Assembly: GCF_001685485.1 (NCBI RefSeq)
Contig: NZ_BDEL01000001.1
Span: forward strand, 3,941,501-4,005,500
Reading direction: 5' to 3'
Length of the DNA stretch: 64,000 nt
Source of the DNA: Formosa haliotis
GTDB lineage: Bacteria > Bacteroidota > Bacteroidia > Flavobacteriales > Flavobacteriaceae
Both the position numbers and the translations under genes were made by a program. This document shows, piece by piece, positions 17,894 through 27,091 of the stretch. The notes below the pieces were generated by a model. The model did not search any database and had not been told where the DNA came from. It saw only the letters and a program-made list of their open reading frames with translations. The first letter of the stretch is position 1. The number at the start of each line of letters is the position of its first letter.

Positions 17894-20574
17894 ATGCCCA
17901 AAACCACTTGCAGAACTTTTGCCCAAATCAGTATTATTGTTGCTATGTTGTTGTATCCGTATTTCGGGTCTGCGCAAACTACAATTTCTGGAACGGTAAC
18001 AGATAGTATAGGCGCCTTAGCGTCGGTAAATATTTTATTAAAAGATAAAAGTGATGCTTTAGTAACTTATGGGTTTTCTAATGTAAATGGATCTTATGCT
18101 ATAGAAGATATAGATTCTGGTACGTTTGTTTTAGAATTTTCGGCACTAGGCTATCACACCAAAAAACTTCCAATAAATTTAACTGCCGAGGATAAAACGG
18201 TTCAATTTAATGTGGTTTTACACGAAAAAGCTATGGCTTTAGATGAGGTTTTTATTGCGGCCGAAAAACCCATTTCTGTACAAAAAGACACCATTAGGTT
18301 TAAAACTAAATACTTTACCAACGGTACAGAACAAACGGTAGAAGAGTTACTAGAAAAAATACCAGGGTTAAATATAGATAGTGATGGTAAAATAAAAGTA
18401 GGCAATCAAGAGATTGAAAAATTAATGGTCGATGGCGACGATTTTTTTGAAAAGGGCTATAAAATATTGTCAAAAAATATGCCTGCGTATGTAATTGATG
18501 AAGTCGAGGTTTTAAAAAATTACTCGAATAACCATTTACTAAAAGATGTAGAAGACAGCGATAAGGTGGCTTTAAATTTAAAACTCGATGAAAGTGCAAA
18601 ACGTATTTGGTTTGGTAACATACAAACCAGTTTAGGTAACGATAATTTTTACGAACTAAAAGGAAACTTAATGAACTTTGGGAAGAAAAATAAATATTAT
18701 TTTTTAACCAATTTAAATTCGATAGGGAAGGATGCTACAGGCGACATTCAAAATTTAATTAATCCGTATCGCTTAAATGACCCAGGGCATATTGGCGACA
18801 ACCAAAATGCAAATACACTTATAAATTTGTCGGAAACACAGCTAGATTTTAAAAAAAGCAGAACCAATTTTAACAATGCCGAATTGGTATCATTAAATGC
18901 TATTTTTAATCCGACCGAAAAATTAAAAATTAAAGCACTTGGTTTTTTTAATTGGGATGAAACCAATTTTTATAGAAAAACTACCGATGTTGTTTATGCT
19001 AACGGTACCGACTTTATTAATACCGAAGATTATAAACTAAGAAAAAAAGCTAAAACTGCTTTTGGTAAGGTAGATGCCACGTATAATATTTCTGAAACCG
19101 AAATGTTGGAAAGTACTACCAAATACAATATAAGTACCTATCAAGACGGTTCTAATTTAGTGTTTAATGGTTTAAATACGACCGAAAATTTAAACGACAA
19201 GAACACACGTTTCGATCAGCGTATAAATTACACCAATAAGTTTAAAGACAAACGTGTGCTTTTGCTCACCGGGCGGTTTATAGACGAAAACACACCACAA
19301 AATTATAGTGTTAATCAATTCCTTTTTCAGGATCTTTTTCCAGATGAAAGCACAGCAAATAATGTAAAGCAATACAGTGCAAGCCATATGCAATTTGCTG
19401 GAATTAATGCACATGTACTAGATAGAAAAGAAAACGAAAACCTATTCGAGATACAACTAGGAAATACCTTTAGAAAAGATAAATTAAATACTGCATTTTC
19501 ATTATATGATGAAAACGTACTATTAGAAAAACCTACAGGTTACCAAAATCGAACCATGTATACGGTAAATGATTTGTATTTAAAAAGTAAATACATTCTA
19601 GATTTAAACGCATTTAAAATAATAGGAAAATTAGATTTACATCAGTTATTTAACGGGTTAGAGAATAATGAACATTCAGATAATCAGAGGCCGTTTTACG
19701 TCAATCCAAGTTTATAGGTTTAGATTGGAAGATAAACAACAAAAACAAGGTAAACTCTACCTATTCTTATAACACCACAAATGTTGGTGTTTTAGATGTG
19801 TATAGCGATTATGTATTATCTAGTTTTCGTTCGTTTTCAAAGGGAACATCCGGATTTAATCAGTTAGATGCCTCTAGTATTACGGTTAATTATATGTTTG
19901 GAAATTGGAGCGATCGTTTTTTTGCAAACACATTTTTTGTGTACACCAAAAATCATGATTTTCTTTCTACACAAAGCGTTGTAGAACAAAATTATTCTCA
20001 ATCAGAAAAAATACGAATTCATGATCGATCCTTTTTCACCATCAGTTCTAAGCTCGATTATTATTATAAATCCATATCGTCTAACTTAAAACTAGATTTA
20101 GGCTATACTAAAAGTGAATTTAAAAATAGTGTAAATAATTCTGCTCTACGACAAGTTACCTCTCATAATTACAATTATGGATTCGAATTACGCTCTGGAT
20201 TTAAAGGTCCTTTTAATTATCATTTAGGAACAAAATGGATAACATCGAGGATAGAAACTACGATTACAAATTCGTTTACCGATGTGGTTAGTTTTATAGA
20301 TTTAACGTTTATGTTTTCAGAAATTGTTGATGTGCATTTACAGTCGGAACGGTATTATTTTGGAAGCTTAACCTCAAAAAATGAATATTATTTTTTAGAT
20401 TTTGAAGCGAATTATCAAGTCATACAAAGTAAATTAAAATTAAGGCTTACAGGAAAAAATTTATGCAACACAAAAAGTTTTAGAAATTATACAGTAAGCG
20501 ATATTGGGACATCTTCAACCGAATATAGATTACTACCAAGATTTGTACTTTTAGGTTTGGAGTATAGATTTTAG
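17894..20574 (+). pseudogene. TonB-dependent outer-membrane receptor interrupted by a frameshift
   Basis: Frame 1 (17894-19717) gives 607 residues: signal peptide ending FGSAQ, carboxypeptidase-like domain (TISGTVTDSIGALASVNIL ... SALGYHTKKLP), plug (VEELLEKIPGLNIDSDGK, IEKLMVDGDDFF) and the first barrel strands. It stops at TAG 19715-19717. The barrel resumes without homology loss in the frame that contains 19798-20574 (GLDWKINNKNKVNSTYSYNTT ... LGLEYRF), ending in the typical aromatic final residue. Near 19712-19718 the sequence reads AGTTTATAGGT. Removing one TA gives NPSLGLDWKIN and adding one T gives NPSFIGLDWKIN; both restore one frame. As written no complete receptor is made. It pairs with GLPGLI copy 2. 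Confidence 0.8.
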
Positions 20575-20585
20575 TTTTTTTGTTT

Positions 20586-20616
20586 CAGGTTCTTCAGGTT
20601 CTTCAGGTTCTTCAGG
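20586..20616. repeat. Tandem 9-bp repeat
   Basis: Three consecutive perfect copies of CAGGTTCTT and a partial fourth (CAGGTTTC) begin 12 bp after the end of the damaged receptor. The unit length is a multiple of three but the array lies outside coding sequence. It leads directly into the copy B intergenic repeat. Confidence 0.85.
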
Positions 20617-20630
20617 TTTCAAGTTTCAAA

Positions 20631-20708
20631 TCTTCAAATTAAAACCTCTTCAAATTTTCAATTCAATTATTACATTGCTCCATTAATACATTGAATAATT
20701 ACTACATT
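20631..20708. repeat. Intergenic dispersed repeat, copy B
   Basis: It starts TCTTCAAATTA and ends ATTAATACATTGAATAATTACTACATT, the same words in the same order as copy A at 16761-16837 with small indels. It flanks the 3' end of the second GLPGLI/receptor module, so the two repeats bracket that module. Confidence 0.55.
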
Positions 20709-20720
20709 ATTTCATTACCC

Positions 20721-21116
20721 TTAGTTATTTTCAAGATCGCTAATATGGTGTTCTAAAGCTTTTACAGAAATCTGGATTTCCATAATTAAAAGCGCCAAAG
20801 ACAGTATAAGTAGTAGTAAAGCCAAACCAAAAACATATACTGCTATGGTTTGCTGGTTTATATAAATAAGAAACATAGTTAGTACGCAAAGTAATAAACT
20901 TAAAATACCTGCAATTTGCATAGCACGCGTAAGGTAAAGACGTTTTTTAATATTCTTAATTTGTTTCATAAAACGCTCGTCTTTCTTCTCAAGATATTTG
21001 TCGTGTAAACTTCTAACCACGGCTGCATAGGCCAAAAAACGATTGGTGTAGGCTAACATAATTAAGGAAATTGCCGAAAATAAAAGTGCAGGTGTAGTTA
21101 AAGTCAAGTCGTTCAT
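20721..21116 (-). CDS. DUF2721 family membrane protein
   Basis: A 131-residue inner-membrane protein with about three hydrophobic helices (TTPALLFSAISLIMLAYTNRFLAYA, AGILSLLLCVLTMFLIYI, AVYVFGLALLLLILSLALLIMEI) and a basic cytoplasmic loop (ERFMKQIKNIKKRLYL). The pattern P-A-hhF-A-I-S-hhhLAY(T)NRF matches DUF2721, whose function is unknown. Start ATG at 21116; the next plus-strand gene is remote. Confidence 0.8.
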   Translation of the reverse strand: MNDLTLTTPALLFSAISLIMLAYTNRFLAYAAVVRSLHDKYLEKKDERFMKQIKNIKKRLYLTRAMQIAGILSLLLCVLTMFLIYINQQTIAVYVFGLALLLLILSLALLIMEIQISVKALEHHISDLENN

Positions 21117-21230
21117 GAAAATGAAATTTTGTGCAAATTTAGTAAGTTCGGTGGATTTAAAAGAATTCGCGAATGAAATTTGGATGATTGTTGTGGTTTA
21201 AATAAAATAAATATTAGAATTCAACAAAAA

Positions 21231-21257
21231 AAAAGCCTGAGATATACCCAGGCTTAA
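21231..21257 (-). terminator. Rho-independent terminator of the small secreted-protein gene
   Basis: Stem AAGCCTG (21233-21239) / CAGGCTT (21249-21255), followed on the minus strand by about ten T residues, lies 25 bp after the stop at 21282. Confidence 0.8.
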
Positions 21258-21281
21258 AAAGATTTAAATTTAGTGAATTAC

Positions 21282-21491
21282 TTATCCTTGAGATAAGTCA
21301 TCATCATTACTTCCACATTCTCCTAAAGTGTCGTTAGGGTGCTGTAAAAAATGCGCAACTGCTGCTGGTGCAGCCACTGTAATAGTATGCGGATTGTGAT
21401 CCACATTGTGACAAATGGTCACTTTTGTTTGACCTAAAATAGCCAATGCACCCGCAAAAAGCGCAATTCCAAGACTAATTCTTGTTTTCAT
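21282..21491 (-). CDS. Small secreted protein of unknown function
   Basis: A 69-residue protein starting with a signal peptide (MKTRISLGIALFAGALAILGQ). The mature part has the pattern KVTICHNVDHNPHTITV ... AAVAHFLQHPNDTLGEC. Similar short K-(V/I)-T-I-C-H ... H-L-x-H-x-D-x-x-G-x-C segments recur in Bacteroidota secreted proteins and have two cysteines that could form a disulphide and several histidines. An acidic tail (GSNDDDLSQG) closes it. It has its own terminator, which supports a real gene. No function can be assigned. Confidence 0.7.
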   Translation of the reverse strand: MKTRISLGIALFAGALAILGQTKVTICHNVDHNPHTITVAAPAAVAHFLQHPNDTLGECGSNDDDLSQG

Positions 21492-21661
21492 ATTAAATAG
21501 ATTTGGGGTTAATAGATTGTAATATTATATAAAAATATGTTAAATTTCATGGAATAATGCAATTTTTCGATGACTGACACTTTAAGCTAAATTCTTTTTA
21601 GTGCAAATGGATAGACTTCTTTTGGTTAGCGTTTTTTTATAGTTTTTTAGTATCTTTAGTA

Positions 21662-22936
21662 ATGCAAGAAGATTTTCTACATTATTTATGGAAATATAAA
21701 AAGTTTGATACCCAACAGTTGTATACGGTTTTAAAGGAGCCGATTCAACTACTTCATGTTGGGCAACATAACTTTAATTCTGGTCCAGATTTTTTTAATG
21801 CACAACTTAAAATAGACAATCAGCTTTGGGCAGGAAATGTAGAGATTCATGTAAAGTCATCCGACTGGTATGTGCATCATCACGAAATAGATTCGGCTTA
21901 CGACAATGTTATTCTTCATGTGGTTTGGGAGCATGATGTCGATATTTTTAGAAAAGATAATTCGGTTATTCCCACTTTAGAGCTAAACACCATAGTGTCT
22001 AAATCGGCATTACAGGGGTATCATAAATTGTTTTCTACTTCGGAAAAATGGATATATTGTGAACACGATTTTGCTTCGGTTGATGATTTTATCCTTCAAA
22101 ATTGGTTAGAACGTTTGTTTTTTGAGCGTTTAGAGCGTAAATCAAGTCAGATTGAATCCTTATTACAGGCTTCTAAAAACAATTGGGAAGCGGTATTGTT
22201 TAAATTGCTAGCAAAAAACTTCGGATTAAAAGTTAACGGAGATGCTTTCTTCAGTATAGCATCATCTATAGATTTTGGTATTGTTAGAAAACTTCAATCT
22301 AAAGACACCCTGCTAGAAGCTGTTTTGTTTGGGCAAAGTGGTTTGCTAGATACCGATGTAGAGGATGATTATGTTAACACACTCCGTAACGATTATAATT
22401 TTTTACAACAGAAATTTGGTTTAAGCCGGGAGCATGTTTCGCCGCTTCAATTTTTTAGATTAAGACCTCCAAATTTTCCAACTATCAGACTATCGCAATT
22501 AGCCCGTGTGTATGCTACCCATCAAAATTTGTTTTCAAAAGTAATAGAAGCGAAAAGCAAACAGGAGTTTTACGATTTGTTTTCTGTAAGCACTTCTTCA
22601 TTTTGGGATACGCATTATACGTTTCAAAAGGCATCAAAAGCAGTGAAAAAGCGTACTAGTAAAAACTTTATCGATTTATTAATTATCAATACCATAATCC
22701 CAATAAAGTTTAGTTTCGATAAACTATCGGGGAAACCTCAAACCGAAATTTTGCTCAAGCTCATTTCAGAAATAGATCCCGAGCAGAATGCTGTGGTTAA
22801 AAAGTTTGAAGCATTAAAACCTATTTCAAAATCTGCCCTACAAACACAAGGGCTAATTCAGTTAAAAAGTGAATATTGCAATTTTAAAAAATGCTTGCAA
22901 TGTGCCGTAGGAAATACCATTTTAAACCGATTTTAA
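21662..22936 (+). CDS. DUF2851 family protein
   Basis: A 424-residue soluble protein. The N-terminus MQEDFLHYLWKYKKFD and the block VGQHNFNSGPDFFNAQLKIDNQLWAGNVEIHVKSSDW near residues 34-72 are the signature of DUF2851, widespread in Bacteroidota. The D...E-x-H-x-K arrangement (NVEIHVKSSDW, HVVWEHD) resembles a PD-(D/E)xK nuclease core, which is an inference rather than an established activity. A C-terminal CNFKKCLQCAVGNTIL motif carries the conserved cysteines. It is followed after 12 bp by a PspC-like gene. Confidence 0.85.
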   Translation: MQEDFLHYLWKYKKFDTQQLYTVLKEPIQLLHVGQHNFNSGPDFFNAQLKIDNQLWAGNVEIHVKSSDWYVHHHEIDSAYDNVILHVVWEHDVDIFRKDNSVIPTLELNTIVSKSALQGYHKLFSTSEKWIYCEHDFASVDDFILQNWLERLFFERLERKSSQIESLLQASKNNWEAVLFKLLAKNFGLKVNGDAFFSIASSIDFGIVRKLQSKDTLLEAVLFGQSGLLDTDVEDDYVNTLRNDYNFLQQKFGLSREHVSPLQFFRLRPPNFPTIRLSQLARVYATHQNLFSKVIEAKSKQEFYDLFSVSTSSFWDTHYTFQKASKAVKKRTSKNFIDLLIINTIIPIKFSFDKLSGKPQTEILLKLISEIDPEQNAVVKKFEALKPISKSALQTQGLIQLKSEYCNFKKCLQCAVGNTILNRF

Positions 22937-22948
22937 GTATATTGCAGC

Positions 22949-23176
22949 ATGAAATTTTTTTATAAGATTTTACTTTACTTTCAAAAACGTGGTTTTTACG
23001 TTTGTCAACGTATCGCAGATCGCATAGGGATGCGTGCCAAAGTAGTGAGAACATCTTTTATTTACCTCACTTTTGTAACTGTTGGCTTTGGATTTGCTTT
23101 GTATTTATTTTTGGCTTTTTGGATGCGAATAAAAGATTTATTGTATACCAAAAGATCCTCTGTGTTCGATTTGTAA
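22949..23176 (+). CDS. PspC-domain-like small membrane protein
   Basis: A 75-residue protein matching the short PspC-like proteins found after DUF2851 in flavobacteria: RGFYVCQRIADRIGMRAKVVRTSFIYLTFVTVGFGFALYLF. The order basic segment (GVCxxIAxRxGM-like), then an amphipathic region, then one transmembrane helix is that of a PspC domain. It has no DNA-binding or signalling partner here, so the phage-shock label is by family only. It is co-directional with and probably co-transcribed with the DUF2851 gene. Confidence 0.72.
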   Translation: MKFFYKILLYFQKRGFYVCQRIADRIGMRAKVVRTSFIYLTFVTVGFGFALYLFLAFWMRIKDLLYTKRSSVFDL

Positions 23177-23202
23177 GTGCTTATAAATTTCTTTTTAACA
23201 CC

Positions 23203-23229
23203 TTTCGTTTTAAAAAACGAAATATTTTT
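23203..23229 (+). terminator. Probable Rho-independent terminator after the PspC-like gene
   Basis: Perfect 8-bp stem TTTCGTTT / AAACGAAA with a TAAA loop, followed by TATTTTTA, 26 bp after the stop at 23176. The stem is AT-rich and so of moderate strength. Confidence 0.55.
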
Positions 23230-23288
23230 AGCAACTTGTGGCGCTTAAATAGCGTCCAACCCTAATACTAACTAACATTAACACAATT

Positions 23289-24911
23289 ATGAAGAAACAT
23301 CTTCTTTCGTTACTTACCTTAATTTTACCCATTTTAACATTTGCACAAGAAACAACCTCCCAAAAAATAGATACTGTTTTTAAAGATTACACAGGTTGGT
23401 TTGTTGAAGCCATTTTTTATGAAATTCCATTTTCAGAAAACTTTCAAATTCCTTGGGTACTAATTGTATTAATCGGAGGAGCAATTTACTTCACAATTTA
23501 TTTCAAATTTATAAATTTCACCGGATTTAGAACCGCCATAGATGTGGTTCAAGATAAATACCATGATATAGAAAAGCATGGTGCCGATACCTTGTATGGA
23601 GATGTTACTCCAAACGACCATGCCAATATTATTGAAACTTTAAGAGACGATAGTGCCGAAGGAGAAGTGTCGCATTTCCAAGCCTTAACAGCAGCTTTAT
23701 CGGCTACAGTTGGTTTAGGAAATATCGCCGGAGTTGCCGTAGCTTTATCTATTGGAGGGCCAGGGGCTACCTTTTGGATGATTGTTGCAGGATTTTTAGG
23801 TATGGCTTCTAAATTTGCAGAATGTACTTTAGGGGTTAAATATCGCGATGTTGGCGAGGATGGAACCGTATACGGTGGACCTATGTATTACTTGAAAAAA
23901 GGACTAGGCGAAAAAGGATTTGGTGGCTTAGGAAAAGTACTTGCCGTAATCTTTGCCGTCTTTGTAATTGGAGGTTCTTTTGGAGGAGGAAATATGTTTC
24001 AAGCCAACCAAGCAGCCGCACAATTTGTAAAATTATTTGAAATAGAAAGTGCGAATGGCGGATTGTATTTCGGATTAGTAATGGCTGCTTTAGTTGCTGT
24101 TGTTATTATTGGAGGTATTAAAAGAATTGCTTCGGTTACCGAAAAAATTGTGCCTTTTATGGCAGGTATCTATGTACTCGCTTCTGTAATTATTTTGGTA
24201 GCAAATTATAGCCATATTGGAGATGCATTCATGTTGATTTATGAAGGAGCATTTTCAGGATTAGGAATTGCTGGTGGATTGATTGGTGTTATGATTCAGG
24301 GGATTCGTCGTGGAGCCTTCTCTAACGAGGCAGGTGTAGGATCGGCAGCCATTGCCCACTCGGCAGTGAGAACTATATATCCTGCGAGTGAAGGAATTGT
24401 TGCTTTATTAGAGCCTTTTGTAGATACGGTTGTAATTTGTACCATGACAGCTTTAGTAATTATTATTACGAATTTCGATGGACAATTTATGGAATATGGG
24501 GTGCCAATTACCGAAGGTGTAGAGCTTACTGCTACAGCGTTCGATAGTGTGATTCCGCATTTCTCTATTGTACTTACCCTGGCTGTTATTTTGTTTGCCT
24601 TCTCTACCATGATTTCGTGGTCGTACTACGGTATGCAAGGATGGGTTTACTTATTCGGAAAAGGAAAAATTACAGATTTAGTTTATAAGTTTTTATTCTT
24701 ATTATTTGTAGTGGTAGGAGCCTCTATTAGTTTAGGAGCGGTTATCGATTTCTCTGATGCAATGATTTTTGCCATGGTAGTTCCAAACATTATTGGTGTG
24801 GTTTTATTAACGCCTATAGTGAAAAAAGAATTAAATAAATATATGAAAGCAATCGCGAAGAAAGATGATGCGATTGAAGAAGGATCAGCCGATTTTACCG
24901 ATCATATGTAA
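23289..24911 (+). CDS. Sodium:alanine/glycine symporter, AGCS family
   Basis: Integral membrane secondary transporter (540 residues) with about eleven helices. AGCS hallmarks include GLGNIAGVAVALSIGGPGATFWMIVAGFLGMASKFAECTLGVKYR around residues 138-182, GGPMYYLKKGLGEKG, the central GIAGGLIGVMIQGIRRGAFSNEAGVGSAAIAHS and the late FAFSTMISWSYYGMQGWVYLFG. It imports small neutral amino acids with Na+. The protein begins with a cleavable-looking hydrophobic segment ending TFAQE and has an extra N-terminal region compared with E. coli-type members, common in Bacteroidota. It is followed after 9 bp by a helix-hairpin-helix gene. Confidence 0.92.
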   Translation: MKKHLLSLLTLILPILTFAQETTSQKIDTVFKDYTGWFVEAIFYEIPFSENFQIPWVLIVLIGGAIYFTIYFKFINFTGFRTAIDVVQDKYHDIEKHGADTLYGDVTPNDHANIIETLRDDSAEGEVSHFQALTAALSATVGLGNIAGVAVALSIGGPGATFWMIVAGFLGMASKFAECTLGVKYRDVGEDGTVYGGPMYYLKKGLGEKGFGGLGKVLAVIFAVFVIGGSFGGGNMFQANQAAAQFVKLFEIESANGGLYFGLVMAALVAVVIIGGIKRIASVTEKIVPFMAGIYVLASVIILVANYSHIGDAFMLIYEGAFSGLGIAGGLIGVMIQGIRRGAFSNEAGVGSAAIAHSAVRTIYPASEGIVALLEPFVDTVVICTMTALVIIITNFDGQFMEYGVPITEGVELTATAFDSVIPHFSIVLTLAVILFAFSTMISWSYYGMQGWVYLFGKGKITDLVYKFLFLLFVVVGASISLGAVIDFSDAMIFAMVVPNIIGVVLLTPIVKKELNKYMKAIAKKDDAIEEGSADFTDHM

Positions 24912-24920
24912 CATACTTTT

Positions 24921-25799
24921 ATGAAAACATTCAAATCCCATATCATGTTCTCGAAACAACAGCGATATGGGATTTTTTTATTACTTTTTATTATCGTAGT
25001 GCTACAATGTGTGTATTTCTTTTGGACTCCGAACCCCGAAGATATTCAAGTTGATAATGCGGAGTTGGAGCACTTTCAAAAGGAGATGGATGCTCTTAAA
25101 GCTTTAGAAAAAGAAAAAGCTAAACCTAAATTATTTCCGTTTAATCCCAATTATATTACAGATTTTAAAGGCTATAGTTTAGGAATGTCTAATGAAGAAA
25201 TCGATAAACTTCACGCCTTTAGGGAAGAGGATAAATGGATTAATTCAGCTGAAGACTTTCAGAAGGTTACAGGAATTTCAGATTCATTATTACAAGAATT
25301 ATCACCCTATTTTAAATTTCCAGATTGGGTTAGTTCTCAAACTAATAAAACAGAATCGACCTCTGTTAAACCGAAAAAACCACTTAGTTTCGAAGCTAAA
25401 TCCGATTTAAATACTGCCTCTCAAGCACAGTTGCAACAAATTTATGGCGTGGGCGAAAAGTTATCGCAACGCATTATAACCTACAGAAATAAGTTTGAAG
25501 GTGGGTTTATAGACGATGTGCAATTGTATGGAATTTACGGTCTTTCTCCTGAAGTTATCGAGCAACTAAAAGCAAAATTTACGGTAAAAACGCCACGTGT
25601 GGTGCAGAAATTAGATTTGAATACCGCTGAAGTTAGCGATTTGGTAAAAATTGAATATATAGATTATCCGTTGGCTCATAAAATCATTGAATATAGAACC
25701 TTACACGAAGGCTTTACAAATTTAGAAGAATTGTTAAAAGTTAAGAGTTTTCCAATTCAAAAATTCGATATAATTAAGCTATATTTGGCGCTCAATTAA
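24921..25799 (+). CDS. Helix-hairpin-helix (ComEA-like) membrane-anchored protein
   Basis: A 292-residue protein with one N-terminal transmembrane segment (YGIFLLLFIIVVLQCVYFFW) and three helix-hairpin-helix units. The first is diverged (NPNYITDFKGYSLGMSNEEIDKL). The others are DLNTASQAQLQQIYGVGEKLSQRII and DLNTAEVSDLVKIEYIDYPLAHKII. ComEA-like HhH domains bind double-stranded DNA during natural uptake, but Bacteroidota members of this long form have no proven role. The ATG at 24945 (MFSKQQRYG) is an alternative start that puts the helix closer to the N-terminus. Confidence 0.78.
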   Translation: MKTFKSHIMFSKQQRYGIFLLLFIIVVLQCVYFFWTPNPEDIQVDNAELEHFQKEMDALKALEKEKAKPKLFPFNPNYITDFKGYSLGMSNEEIDKLHAFREEDKWINSAEDFQKVTGISDSLLQELSPYFKFPDWVSSQTNKTESTSVKPKKPLSFEAKSDLNTASQAQLQQIYGVGEKLSQRIITYRNKFEGGFIDDVQLYGIYGLSPEVIEQLKAKFTVKTPRVVQKLDLNTAEVSDLVKIEYIDYPLAHKIIEYRTLHEGFTNLEELLKVKSFPIQKFDIIKLYLALN

Positions 25800-25832
25800 T
25801 TCTGGTAGTCTGGAATAAAACACACGAACTAT

Positions 25833-26998
25833 ATGAATACTATGTACTTCACCGAAGAGCATGAGTTGTTTAGAGAAAGTCTTCAAACCTTTTTAAAAAA
25901 GAAGTTGTTCCGCACATCGATAAGTGGGAAGCATCAGGAACTATAGAACGTTTTATTTGGAAAAAATTTGGAGATATGGGCTTTTTCGGATTGAATTATC
26001 CTGAAGCTTATGGCGGATTAAATTTAGATTTGTTTTATACGGTAATCTTTCTGGAAGAATTACAAAAAATAAACTCTTGTGGGTTTGCTGCAGCGATGTG
26101 GGCACATGCTTATCTGGCCATGACGCATCTTAATAAAGAGGGAGACGAACATATTAAGCAGAAGTATTTAGCACCAAGTGTTGCTGGTGATAAAATAGGA
26201 TGTTTGTGTGTCACAGAACCTTTTGGAGGTAGCGATGTTGCAGGTATGCGTACAACTGCCGTAAAAGAAGGAGATACTTACGTTTTAAACGGATCGAAAA
26301 CATTTATTACCAATGGAATTTATAGCGATTATTTAGTTGTTGCAGCAAAAACAGATCCATCAGAAGCGCATAAAGGCATTAGTATGTTTGTTGTAGATCG
26401 AGATACTCCAGGTATATCTGCTACAAAATTAGATAAATTAGGTTGGAGAGCTAGCGATACAGCAGAAATTGCTTTCGACAATGTGGTTGTTCCTGCGTCT
26501 CAGTTAATGGGCGAAGAAGGGAAAGGTTTTCCGTATATCATGCAACACTTTGCATTAGAACGTTTAATTATGGGAATTAATGCCCATGCCCGAGCAGAGT
26601 ATGCCTTAGAGTACGCACAACAATATATGAGCGAGCGTATGGCATTTGGTAAAACCATAGATAAATTTCAGGCATTGCGCCACACTTATGCCGAATTATA
26701 TGCAGATATGACGATTTGTAAAACGTTTAATTATACTGTTGCTTATCGTTTAAATCAAGGGGAATATGTGGTAAAAGAAGCAACCATTTCTAAGTTGAAA
26801 TCGACTAAAATGGCAGACGAAGTCATTTATCAATGTTTACAATTTTTAGGCGGATATGGCTATATGGAAGATTATCCAATGGCACGTTTATTACGAGACA
26901 GCCGTTTAGGACCAATAGGAGGCGGGACTTCAGAAATCTTGAAAGAAATTATTTCTAAAATGGTGTTAGACAAAAAAGATTATAAGCCAGCAACCTAA
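25833..26998 (+). pseudogene. Acyl-CoA dehydrogenase, long-chain type, with a -1 frameshift near its start
   Basis: The natural start is ATG 25833 (MNTMYFTEEHELFRESLQTFLKK), but the frame ends at a TAG 80 bp later. The remaining 340 residues continue in the next frame (GDMGFFGLNYPEAYGG ...). The run at 25895-25900 has six A where seven would give FLKKEVVPHIDKWEAS, the expected ACAD sequence. FAD/substrate motifs are present: CVTEPFGGSDVAGM, FITNGIYSDYLVV, MAFGKTIDKFQ. The C-terminal motif is GGGTSEILKEIISK with no Glu before GTS, so the catalytic base should be the Glu of ALERLIM, as in isovaleryl- and long-chain enzymes. The slip site reads A AAA AAG, so -1 ribosomal frameshifting could also restore it. 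Confidence 0.82.
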
Positions 26999-27091
26999 TT
27001 CAAATCTGGTTTAAAATTTTGATGTACAAACGATTCATATCAAATTGGCATCACACAATAAAGTATTATATTAATGGTTAAATTATAAAGA

